NCBI GenBank assembly: GCA_020722965.1
Contig: DYJT01000002.1
Span: 116,242-180,241, forward strand
Length of the DNA stretch: 64,000 bases
Reading direction: 5' to 3'
DNA from: Brachyspira murdochii
GTDB lineage: Bacteria; Spirochaetota; JAAYUW01
Below the pieces are notes generated by a model. The model was not told the DNA's origin and made no database searches. It saw only the letters and a list, made by a program, of their open reading frames with translations. A program made the position numbers and the translations under genes. This document shows, piece after piece, positions 45,900 through 55,633 of this stretch (positions within the stretch are counted from its first letter, which is position 1; every line of letters begins with the position of its first letter).

Positions 45900-48401
45900 A
45901 TGATTAAAGAAAAAGAAGGTTATTCAGATGAATTAAAAAAACTAATTGAAGAGATCGCCAAAAACATAGCAATTGAAATGAAATCACCGACAATTCAACC
46001 TGGTCATCTTCTTTTAGGTATGATAAGAGAAAAACTTGGATTATCCTATTTTATTATCTCTTATGTTGTAAAAGACAATATTTATCTTCTTGAACAAGAT
46101 ATCACCAATGCATTATTAAAAAATAGTTCTACTAATTTATCTATTTTCCCTTCGATCGACTTCTCAAATGTAACAAAGACATATTTGCAATATGCAAGAC
46201 AGATTATGGTTCAATTAAATGACTCTATTTTGAGAGTAGACCATCTTCTTTTAGCGATAGTAATGCACCTGCATACTACAGATCCTATATTAGACAATAT
46301 ATTACAAAATTATAATCTTACATTCCAAAATATTATGAAACTCATAGAGATATTTGGTGATAACCCTCTTCTTAAAATAAGAGTAAAACCAAAATCAACA
46401 TTACCAACACCGATAGCAGATAAATTTTGTAAAGATTTTACAGAACTTGCATGGAAAGGAGAACTGGACCCAATTATCGGTAGAGAGAATGAAATTTATA
46501 GATTAATGCAAGTTTTAATGAGAAAGATGAAAAACAACCCTGTACTTATAGGTTATCCTGGCGTTGGTAAGACGGCTATAGTAGAAGGACTCGCTCAATA
46601 TATAGTATCTCAACAGGTACCAGAAAGACTTAAAAATAAAAGAATTATTAAGATGGACATGGGATTTATAGTTGCTGGTACTAAATATAGAGGTGAATTT
46701 GAAGATAGATTGACAAAAATCCTTAAAGAAATAGAAAAAGCCGGAAACATCATACTTTTTATAGATGAAATTCATACTATAGTTGGTGCAGGTGGAGCAG
46801 AGGGTGCTATCGATGCATCAAATATTTTAAAACCTTTTTTAGCAAGAGGCTTAATACAAATAATAGGTGCTACAACTTTTGATGATTACAAAAAGCATAT
46901 TGAAAAAGACAAGGCATTAGAAAGAAGACTTCAACCAATTGTCATAGATGAACCTTCAATAGAAGAAACAGAGAAAATTCTATTAGGATTAAAATTAACC
47001 TATGAGTTACATCACAATGTAATTTATCAAGAATCATCTATTAAAAAGATAGTCGAACTTTCAAAAAAATATATTACCGGTAGATATTTACCAGACAAGG
47101 CAATTGATGTCATGGATGAATGTGGAGCTTCTGTTAATCTCGAAAGTGGTTTACCTCCTTCTATCTTAATTCAAACATCAAAAAAGTTGGAAAATTTGAT
47201 GAAAACTAAAGAATCTTACTTTTTATTAAATGATTTTCAGAAACTCCCTAAGGTCCAAAATGAAATAAATGATCTTTATAATCTCTATATTCATGAACAA
47301 GATAAATGGGAAAAATCACATACAACAACCATACCTACAATCGACGATGATATAGTACAACAGGTTGTCGCAAAAATGACAGGCATAAAAGTAGAAAAGA
47401 TGCAACAAGAAGAAGCTTCCAGATTAATATATATGGAACAAACACTTTCTAAAGTCATAATTGGTCAAAATGAAGCAATTTCTGCTATATCTAGATCTAT
47501 AAAAAGAGGTAGGCTAGGGATTAAAAAATCTAAAAAGCCTGTAGGCTCTTTTATGTTTTTGGGACCAACTGGTGTTGGGAAGACTGAAATAGCCAGAAGA
47601 TTAGCAGAATTTCTTTTTGGTTCTAAAGATGCTTTGATAAGAATTGATATGTCAGATTATATGGAAAGGCATACAATGTCAAGACTTGTTGGAGCACCTC
47701 CTGGTTATGTTGGATATGAAGAAGGTGGGATCCTTACAGATTTAGTTCGAAGAAAACCATATTCTATAATTCTTTTTGATGAAATAGAGAAGGCTCATCA
47801 TGATTTTTTCAACATGCTTTTACAAATTCTCGAAGAAGGTGAACTTGTCGATAATTTCGGCAATAAAGTGGATTTTAAAAATACTATAATTATAATGACT
47901 TCAAACATAGGATCAAAAGATATACTTCAATACAGAACTGCTGGTTTTGAATTAACTCCTCAAAAAGAACTTGATTTTGAAGATGTGAAGGAAAAGGTTA
48001 TTTATCAGGTTCAAAAGAATTTTAATCCAGAATTTTTAAATAGAATTGATGAAATTATAGTTTTTCATCCTCTTACTATGGATGATCTATATCAGATAAT
48101 CGATCTTATGATAATCGAAGTCAACGAATCTTTAAAAGATCATTTTATCAGTATTCAATTAGATACAAGTGCAAAAGAATATCTTATAAATAAAGGATTC
48201 GATAAAAAATATGGTGCAAGACCTTTAAGAAGAGTAATACAAAGGGAAATTGAAGATAAAATTACCGAGCTTATTTTAAATCAGCAGATTAAAGATAATG
48301 ATATAGTTGAAATATCCTGTACTGAAGGCGAAAATCTTGTATTTACAGTAAAATTAAAAGAAAAAATGGAGATGAATGAAGGATCTATTTCACATAAATA
48401 A
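45900..48401 (+). CDS. clpC: ClpC-type AAA+ chaperone
   Basis: Clp_N, NPVLIGYPGVGKTAIVEGLA, FMFLGPTGVGKTEIARRLAEFLFG, MERHTMSRLVGAPPGYVGYEEGG, RPLRRVIQREIED. Confidence 0.95.
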   Translation: MIKEKEGYSDELKKLIEEIAKNIAIEMKSPTIQPGHLLLGMIREKLGLSYFIISYVVKDNIYLLEQDITNALLKNSSTNLSIFPSIDFSNVTKTYLQYARQIMVQLNDSILRVDHLLLAIVMHLHTTDPILDNILQNYNLTFQNIMKLIEIFGDNPLLKIRVKPKSTLPTPIADKFCKDFTELAWKGELDPIIGRENEIYRLMQVLMRKMKNNPVLIGYPGVGKTAIVEGLAQYIVSQQVPERLKNKRIIKMDMGFIVAGTKYRGEFEDRLTKILKEIEKAGNIILFIDEIHTIVGAGGAEGAIDASNILKPFLARGLIQIIGATTFDDYKKHIEKDKALERRLQPIVIDEPSIEETEKILLGLKLTYELHHNVIYQESSIKKIVELSKKYITGRYLPDKAIDVMDECGASVNLESGLPPSILIQTSKKLENLMKTKESYFLLNDFQKLPKVQNEINDLYNLYIHEQDKWEKSHTTTIPTIDDDIVQQVVAKMTGIKVEKMQQEEASRLIYMEQTLSKVIIGQNEAISAISRSIKRGRLGIKKSKKPVGSFMFLGPTGVGKTEIARRLAEFLFGSKDALIRIDMSDYMERHTMSRLVGAPPGYVGYEEGGILTDLVRRKPYSIILFDEIEKAHHDFFNMLLQILEEGELVDNFGNKVDFKNTIIIMTSNIGSKDILQYRTAGFELTPQKELDFEDVKEKVIYQVQKNFNPEFLNRIDEIIVFHPLTMDDLYQIIDLMIIEVNESLKDHFISIQLDTSAKEYLINKGFDKKYGARPLRRVIQREIEDKITELILNQQIKDNDIVEISCTEGENLVFTVKLKEKMEMNEGSISHK

Positions 48402-51120
48402 ATTTGCAATATTGTTATTATTTTTTTCTTTTGTATTTATCCTATTTTTCTCAATACCATCTAGTGCTCAAGACTTTTATGAAATCGCAAATTGGGAAAA
48501 ATTATACAGTCATAACTTATACACCGCTACTATTTTTCAGATTAATAAAGTTACAGATATTCCCGACGACTTAAAAAATTATGTACTTGGCACTTGTTAT
48601 TATTATATTGGTAAATATGAACTAGCAGAGACCTTTTTCAAAAAAGTTTCTTCTACTTTATTTAGATATAAACACGATCCCGTTTCTTTTTACCTCGGTA
48701 TTATAGCTTTTCTTAAAAATGATTTTTTAGTGTCTGCTACATATTTTAATGAAATTGCTGGTATCTATAATGAACTTGAAGAATCCGGAAAATTTTTATA
48801 TTACTTTAGTCTTGCTCTTATAGAAATAGGTAAAACCGATCTTGCATTGAAATATTTAAATATAGGAATTGAAAGTGAATATCAGTTTTATAAACAATAT
48901 TATAGTTTTACAATAGCAAAAATTTATTATAATTTACATGATTTTAACAAGGCCTCAGTAGAATTTGAAAAATTCTTGTTTTTATATTCAGATTCTACCT
49001 TAGCAGATGATACTCTTTATTATCTTGGAAAATCTTACTATTATTTAAAAGATTATAAAAGCGCAAAAAGATCTTTTTCCTCAATAATAAACCTTTATAG
49101 AAACTCTGAATATTATTATTCATCACTTTACTATTTAGGTCAAATTACAGGGAATAAAATATATTTTGAAGAGATTATTTTAAAAAATCCAGGGTTCAAT
49201 CTTATTGATTATGTTTTATATTATCTGGCTAAAATATATTATAGTGACAACATGTATGAAAAAGCATTCGATTATTTTCTCGAGGCTTTTAATAGAACCG
49301 AAAATCAGTCATTGAAATATAACTGCATTATTTTTATGATTAAGATAAAAGGAGACATTTCATCGAGTTTTCTACAAAAATTAAATGAAGAACAACGAAA
49401 ACCTATACTTGAATATATTTTAAGTAACTATTTTTATTTTAACCAATTGGACAAGATCTTTAAGTATGAAAAAAGCATTTTTTATAATGAAATTCTATCA
49501 AACTATAAGACTTTAATAGTTTTAGCTAAAGCCTATTTAAAAATAGATGACTATAAAAAAAGTTTGAATCTCTTTTTAGATGCGCTAAAACTTAATCCAG
49601 CAGATTATAAATTATATTTTTTCATTGGTTATTGTTATTACAAGTTGAGTGATTTTGAAAATGCATTCAAAATGTTCAACAAGGTTATAATTGAAAGTAA
49701 TATTGAACTATATTATGGTTATTATTCTTATCTATATTTAGGTATTATAGAACTAAAACAAAATAACTTTAAAAATTCACAACAATATTTTGAGCAAATT
49801 ATCCTTAAATATCCTACATATAAAACTATTGGTGAAACATATTATTTCTTATCGATTGTTTTTTATAATTTAAAAGATTACCATAAATCTCTTTCAGCAA
49901 TAGAATTTTCCTATTCTTCAAATATATCGGGAATGATGAGACTCGCCGTTATATATCAATATGCCATAGTATCGATGAGATTCGATTTTGTAAAGACCGA
50001 AGAGCTTTTTAATGAATATAAAAATTTGTCTGAAGATAAAAAACAAATATTTTTACTAGCCATTAAGATTGCAGAATATTCATTTTCTTTAGGTAAATAT
50101 GATAGTGCAAAATTTTACTATGAAAAGGCATTACTATATACAGAAGACAATAAAGAAAAGATTGATTTACTCATTCAACTAGCTACGATAGACTATAACA
50201 CTAAAGATTATACTACCGCTTATTTGAAAATGCTCGAGCTAATAAACGACAAAATCGAATATAGATATAAGGATATTTTGTTTTTGTTTTTTAATTGCGC
50301 AATTCAACTTAAAAAATTCGATGCCGCAAAATATATTTTAAATATAAACCCAGAAATATTTAACGATTTTAATAATTTCTTTATCCAATTTATCAATATC
50401 TATAAAGAGCAAAGTTTATATGGGGATGCCATAAAATTTATAGATACAATAATCGAAAAATATTCTAATATTGATAATTCGATCAAATATAATTTGCTTC
50501 TCAACAAAGCTTTGATTTATTTTGAACAGAATAATTATGAGTTTGCATTGAAAGAATTTCAGGATTTATATCAGCAGTTTCCAGAAAAACAGAGAGATTT
50601 AGAATTATATATTATAGATTGCTCCTTAAGATATAAAGATTTTGAACTTTTAATCTCGAAAATACCTGTATTATTAAAATATAATGATGAAAATCTTTAT
50701 AACAATGCATTTTATCTAATACTTAAACTATATTTTATGGGTAAAATAGAGCAAAATTTTATAAAAGAATTGATAGATAGCGATCTATTAAAAGCAGAAG
50801 ACTTTAAAGTTAGTATCTTGCTTTTATATATAGAAAATAAGGGAAAATTAAAAGATTTTACTCAGAATATTAAAGAATATTTATCATCAAAAAATTCAGA
50901 AAATGCATACTGGTCGAGATTTTTTTACTCCATAGCACTTCTTGATGCAAAAAATTTTAAAAATTCAAGATTAATTCTTGAATCTTTGATAAATGTTTCA
51001 GACTATTTTCAAAAGGAATTTATATATTATTTCTTATACTTAATAGAGAAAACTGAAGGTAAGGAGAAAAAATATTGGGAATCTCTTTCAAAAGATTATC
51101 CTTTTTCTATATTTTTATGA
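48376..51120 (+). CDS. Large secreted TPR-repeat protein (914 aa)
   Basis: Signal peptide ending SSAQ; many TPR-like repeats rich in Tyr/Phe. Confidence 0.85.
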   Translation: MKDLFHINKFAILLLFFSFVFILFFSIPSSAQDFYEIANWEKLYSHNLYTATIFQINKVTDIPDDLKNYVLGTCYYYIGKYELAETFFKKVSSTLFRYKHDPVSFYLGIIAFLKNDFLVSATYFNEIAGIYNELEESGKFLYYFSLALIEIGKTDLALKYLNIGIESEYQFYKQYYSFTIAKIYYNLHDFNKASVEFEKFLFLYSDSTLADDTLYYLGKSYYYLKDYKSAKRSFSSIINLYRNSEYYYSSLYYLGQITGNKIYFEEIILKNPGFNLIDYVLYYLAKIYYSDNMYEKAFDYFLEAFNRTENQSLKYNCIIFMIKIKGDISSSFLQKLNEEQRKPILEYILSNYFYFNQLDKIFKYEKSIFYNEILSNYKTLIVLAKAYLKIDDYKKSLNLFLDALKLNPADYKLYFFIGYCYYKLSDFENAFKMFNKVIIESNIELYYGYYSYLYLGIIELKQNNFKNSQQYFEQIILKYPTYKTIGETYYFLSIVFYNLKDYHKSLSAIEFSYSSNISGMMRLAVIYQYAIVSMRFDFVKTEELFNEYKNLSEDKKQIFLLAIKIAEYSFSLGKYDSAKFYYEKALLYTEDNKEKIDLLIQLATIDYNTKDYTTAYLKMLELINDKIEYRYKDILFLFFNCAIQLKKFDAAKYILNINPEIFNDFNNFFIQFINIYKEQSLYGDAIKFIDTIIEKYSNIDNSIKYNLLLNKALIYFEQNNYEFALKEFQDLYQQFPEKQRDLELYIIDCSLRYKDFELLISKIPVLLKYNDENLYNNAFYLILKLYFMGKIEQNFIKELIDSDLLKAEDFKVSILLLYIENKGKLKDFTQNIKEYLSSKNSENAYWSRFFYSIALLDAKNFKNSRLILESLINVSDYFQKEFIYYFLYLIEKTEGKEKKYWESLSKDYPFSIFL

Positions 51121-52553
51121 TTTTTTTTACAATCTCTTTATTCTTTTGTCAACCTGCCATAATATTTGCACAAGATTCTGAATCCGTTTATGTAGAAACT
51201 ATTACAATTACCATGGATTCTCAGGAATTGCTGAGCATGGAACAAGAAATAGAAGAAATTCCGATAGATTATGAATTAATTACCCTATCTGAAAACTTTA
51301 TCATGTCTTATGAACAGCTAACATTGAATGTTATTGAATTTAAATATGATTTAAATTATTATTTTGCTAATTTTATTTACAACACCTTACTTGGATATAG
51401 TGCATTACTTTATTATTCTAAAAGCTATGGTTCTACCTTCTTTCAGGGATTTTATTTTTTCGAAGTTTATAGTTATTTACCATTTTCAGGATTTCATTTT
51501 TTTAAAAATAGCTTTGAACTTCAAAGAAATTTAGTCGATTGGAATCTTGAATATTCCCTTTCTTTTGAATCTTACAATCTTCCAGGAACTGAATCTCTCA
51601 GTGAGTATTCAAGCATTTTTTCCCATCAATTAATCAAAGGGATTAATGGTAATTTCGATTTTTTAATAGAATTAAAAACATTATCAATTGATAATCATTT
51701 TTCATTTTATTTTCTCGAAAATACTGTATTGAATTATAAACTAAGGCTAAATAGCAACATTTATTTAAAATTAACTTTTAAGCAATTTTACAATTATAAC
51801 CTTATATTAAAACCAGAAATTTCTCTTATATATGATTTTCCTACTCTAGATTTTACTTTAGCTTTTTCTTACAATATTTTTATGGATAATTTTAATGGAA
51901 TGGTAAATCTTTTATATGAAAATGAATCATTAAAATTTTCGATATTTGTGGAAAAAGGATTGGAGTTTGATCTATTAAATTATCAATATCTATATCTGGA
52001 TAATTATATATCTAATCTATTTTCGGATTTTGTAAAAACTAAAATCGCAGCTGAGTTTAAAAAAAATAATGTATTTCTTATTGGTTTAGATGGGGGATAT
52101 TATTATTATTGGAAAAATACCTTACTAAAATTTAATAATACCTATCAATCTTTCTATTTATCTTCAATCGAAGATAGCTGGATAGCTTTTTTTAAACTAT
52201 ATCTTGATTGGGAGATAAACGAAATAATAAAAACATCATTTCAAATTAATTTGAAACTACCTTCGTATTATGAATTTGATGATATTTGTGAAACTTTTTT
52301 TGGCTTATTAATATCTTTAAAATTCGATCTTACCGAATTTTCAAATTTAAGATTTTCTATTAATTCCGAAATTTTTAGATCTTTTCTTGGAATAAATGAT
52401 CCAATTTATAAAATTGAAATTGAATATAGATTAGAAAAAGCAGATTATGACATTTCTCTATTGCTAGCACTAAACTTAAATCAATACAATATATTACCAA
52501 ATATTATTGCAGATATAATCAATATTAAAATTTTTTCTCAGATCTTCTTTTAA
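51117..52553 (+). CDS. Putative outer-membrane beta-barrel protein
   Basis: Signal peptide MIFFTISLFFCQPAIIFAQ; aromatic-rich alternating strands; ATGA overlap with preceding TPR gene (track start 51075 less likely). Confidence 0.6.
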   Translation: MIFFTISLFFCQPAIIFAQDSESVYVETITITMDSQELLSMEQEIEEIPIDYELITLSENFIMSYEQLTLNVIEFKYDLNYYFANFIYNTLLGYSALLYYSKSYGSTFFQGFYFFEVYSYLPFSGFHFFKNSFELQRNLVDWNLEYSLSFESYNLPGTESLSEYSSIFSHQLIKGINGNFDFLIELKTLSIDNHFSFYFLENTVLNYKLRLNSNIYLKLTFKQFYNYNLILKPEISLIYDFPTLDFTLAFSYNIFMDNFNGMVNLLYENESLKFSIFVEKGLEFDLLNYQYLYLDNYISNLFSDFVKTKIAAEFKKNNVFLIGLDGGYYYYWKNTLLKFNNTYQSFYLSSIEDSWIAFFKLYLDWEINEIIKTSFQINLKLPSYYEFDDICETFFGLLISLKFDLTEFSNLRFSINSEIFRSFLGINDPIYKIEIEYRLEKADYDISLLLALNLNQYNILPNIIADIINIKIFSQIFF

Positions 52554-52585
52554 TAATTATATTACTGTAACTTTTAGGGGGTAAA

Positions 52586-53182
52586 ATGAACTTTAGCTTT
52601 TTAATAAAAGGTGGTCCTGTAATGATACCGCTAATACTGGTATCAATATTGGCTTTAACATTGATAATCGAAAGATATATGTTTTTTAAGAAGAATGATG
52701 ATTTTTCAGATAATGATTTTAAAGTTATTAAAGCTATGTTGATAGTTAAAAATTTTACTGAATCAAAAAATTATCTCGCCAAATTTAATTCACCAGTTGC
52801 TAAAATAATAGAAAAGCTTATAGATTCCTTTAATTTACCTAAGGATGATAGAGAACATCTTCTTGATATAGAGGGCATGAAACAAGAAAGAGTAATAAAC
52901 AAATTTTTACCAATTTTAAAGATATTGCCAAATTTATCGACACTACTAGGCTTACTCGGTACTGTAACGGGAATGATAAAAAACTTTATGATTGTGGCTC
53001 AAATAGGTACTGGTGATCCAACAGCTCTTGCAGCAGGCATTTCTGAAGCATTAATAACTACAGCAACAGGGCTTATAATCGCAATTCCGACAGTATTTTT
53101 CTACACTTTGTTAGATAATAAGGCTGATAATATGGAAAAAAGATTATATATTTTCGTTACAGAGATTAATAAGATCATGTAA
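52586..53182 (+). CDS. exbB: ExbB/TolQ-family proton channel subunit
   Basis: Three-TM MotA/TolQ/ExbB pattern, LLGTVTGMIKNFM...GISEALITTATGLIIAIPTVFFY. Confidence 0.92.
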   Translation: MNFSFLIKGGPVMIPLILVSILALTLIIERYMFFKKNDDFSDNDFKVIKAMLIVKNFTESKNYLAKFNSPVAKIIEKLIDSFNLPKDDREHLLDIEGMKQERVINKFLPILKILPNLSTLLGLLGTVTGMIKNFMIVAQIGTGDPTALAAGISEALITTATGLIIAIPTVFFYTLLDNKADNMEKRLYIFVTEINKIM

Positions 53183-53187
53183 AATTT

Positions 53188-54375
53188 ATGATTGGATTGA
53201 TTTTAGTTTTAACAATTTTACTTTCATTATCCGCTTTTTTTTCTTCGACTGAAACTATTTTTTATTTATCAGACGAAAAAATAAGAAATAAGTATATTAA
53301 AACAGATTATGATACATTTTTAGTCTTTATTTTGTTATCTAATACAATTGTAAATATTTTTATTGGAATAACCTCTGAAAAAATTTTCTCTGAAAATTTG
53401 ATTAAAGATAAATCGATTATTTTTTCTATTGTCATATCTACATCTATTCTACTATTTTTTGGCGAAATTATACCTAAAAGATTAGCTTTGATATTATATT
53501 CAGGAACAAATAATATTTTTCTTTTTTTAATGCAAAAATGGATAGATTTAATAAAATTTTTTGAAAAGCTAATTAACTTTTTTATTAAACCTATTAAGAA
53601 AATTGAAAATGAGGATAAGACTTTTTCTATTTTAGAGATAAAAAATGTATTATCAGATGGTATAATTAGAGGTTATTTCAATCCAGTTCAGGCTTCTTTA
53701 ATATCAAATTTGGTTTCTCAATCTTTTTCTACTATAAAAGATCATATAATTCATTATTCGGAGTTACCAGATATTAATGGCCAGGCTTCGATAGAGGATA
53801 TATTTAATGCTTTTAAAAATTGCAATTTGAAAAAACTGCCAGTCACATCGAAGAACAAAAAGACGATTTTTGGTTATATATCTAAGGGAGATTTTTTGAA
53901 TTCTATTATAGATAAAAGCGATGATAAATCATTTAACATTAAGAATATAATCAGACCTTTAAATATGATATATGAATATGAATCTATTGAGGTTGGGATT
54001 CATAGATTTATTGAGGCAGAAGAGACTATTTTGGGCGTTTATGATGAGCATTTTCAGTATTGTGGAATAATAGACTACTATAAACTAATAGATGACATGC
54101 TTTTCGATATTTCAATTGCATCCAATAAAAAATTACCTATCATTTTAAATGCAAATATTTCATGTAGATCACTTTTTTATAATTATAATATCAATATTCA
54201 AGAAAAAGATTTTGACTTAAAATTAGTCGAAATTGTATTAAATAAACTTGGTAAAATTCCAGAAGTAGGCGATTCGATTTCCTATTTGGGTTATAAAATT
54301 ACAATAGTTAAAATGAAAAATAAAAAAATTGTATCATTAAAAATAGATAAAGATTCAAATAAAGAGGATCAATAA
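53188..54375 (+). CDS. CNNM/CorC (HlyC) family membrane protein
   Basis: DUF21-type N-terminus (FFSSTETIFYLS..., FGEIIPKRLAL), CBS-like and CorC_HlyC-like C-terminus. Confidence 0.85.
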   Translation: MIGLILVLTILLSLSAFFSSTETIFYLSDEKIRNKYIKTDYDTFLVFILLSNTIVNIFIGITSEKIFSENLIKDKSIIFSIVISTSILLFFGEIIPKRLALILYSGTNNIFLFLMQKWIDLIKFFEKLINFFIKPIKKIENEDKTFSILEIKNVLSDGIIRGYFNPVQASLISNLVSQSFSTIKDHIIHYSELPDINGQASIEDIFNAFKNCNLKKLPVTSKNKKTIFGYISKGDFLNSIIDKSDDKSFNIKNIIRPLNMIYEYESIEVGIHRFIEAEETILGVYDEHFQYCGIIDYYKLIDDMLFDISIASNKKLPIILNANISCRSLFYNYNINIQEKDFDLKLVEIVLNKLGKIPEVGDSISYLGYKITIVKMKNKKIVSLKIDKDSNKEDQ

Positions 54376-54385
54376 AGAAAGAAAA

Positions 54386-55633
54386 ATGATTTCCTCATTA
54401 TTATTAGTTTTTTTATTAATTTTACTTACTGGCTTTTTTTCTGGGAGTGAAACGGCATTTTTATCTTTAGATCTTTTTTTTATAGAAATTAAGACTGAAA
54501 AAAAACATAAATTTTCATTACTTTATTATATACTTACAAAGCCTCATATTTTCATCACAACAATATTGATTGGCACGAATATAACATTAATAGCATCATC
54601 ACAAATACTTTCAAAATATTTAAATACTTCTAACCCTTTTTACAGGGCTTTTCTTTTTTTGGTTTTCCCTTTTATAACCTTAATTTTAGGGGAGATTTAT
54701 CCTAAAATTATTTTTGGAAAAAATTCTTACACTATTTCTAAAATTGCGGTCTATCCTTTTTTCTTATTTCAGATAATTTTGAGTCCAGTTGTTTTAGTTT
54801 TTAATCTGATTTCTAAGATAATTGAATTTATCTTTACAAAGAAAAATCAGAGTGCCAAAAAACGAAAAAATGAAGAAATTATAAATACTTTAGCAAAATC
54901 TATTAAAAAGAAAATTTTAAATATGGAATTATTTATCGAGGATGCAATAAAATTTGATGAGATATCTTTAAATGAGATTCAAAAACCTATTTTGTCTTTT
55001 CAATCGATAGATTATGGTGAGAATGAGTTTATCGATATCTCTAAAGTTTATGAGAATTGGCAGAGAAATTATCTAGTTTTCGATAAAAACGATAATTTTT
55101 TAGGTATAATTAATATTGATTCAATATTTGCTTCAAATAATATTAAAAAAGCATACAAAATCGACGAGTTGCCATTAATTAGAAATATTCCAGTTATCTA
55201 TGAAGGGAAAACGATATTAAATGCATTAGAACTTTTAAATGAATCTTCTTCTTCGGTTATATTAACTATAAATGAATTTGGGCAGCCTTCAGGACTGGTT
55301 ACAAAAGAGGACATATTTTCTCATGTTTCAAATACTATAGCCGAGAAAGAGGATTTATTCAAATATAATATAAAAAAATTAGGAGAAAATTCCTATATAA
55401 TTTCTGGGTTTGCTGAGATTTCAAATATAAAAAGAATTACAGGCATTTATTTAAATGATGATTATTATCATACTTTTAATGGTTATATAATACATAATCT
55501 TGGAAGAATACCGAAAGAAGGAGAAATATTTACTTTAAATAAACTTGAAATTAGAATAGTCAGCGCATCTAAAAGATTTGTTAAAAAAGCGATTGTTAAG
55601 ATATTAAAAGTAAATAATAACAAAAAAAAATGA
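54386..55633 (+). CDS. CNNM/CorC (HlyC) family membrane protein, second copy
   Basis: GFFSGSETAFLSLD, LGEIYPKIIFG, CBS-like VTKEDIFSHV, CorC-like C-terminus. Confidence 0.88.
   Translation: MISSLLLVFLLILLTGFFSGSETAFLSLDLFFIEIKTEKKHKFSLLYYILTKPHIFITTILIGTNITLIASSQILSKYLNTSNPFYRAFLFLVFPFITLILGEIYPKIIFGKNSYTISKIAVYPFFLFQIILSPVVLVFNLISKIIEFIFTKKNQSAKKRKNEEIINTLAKSIKKKILNMELFIEDAIKFDEISLNEIQKPILSFQSIDYGENEFIDISKVYENWQRNYLVFDKNDNFLGIINIDSIFASNNIKKAYKIDELPLIRNIPVIYEGKTILNALELLNESSSSVILTINEFGQPSGLVTKEDIFSHVSNTIAEKEDLFKYNIKKLGENSYIISGFAEISNIKRITGIYLNDDYYHTFNGYIIHNLGRIPKEGEIFTLNKLEIRIVSASKRFVKKAIVKILKVNNNKKK

Noticed and set aside
54571-54590. TTGGCACG as a second sigma-54 site
   Set aside because: Inside the second CorC-like gene and lacks the -12 GC at the correct spacing.
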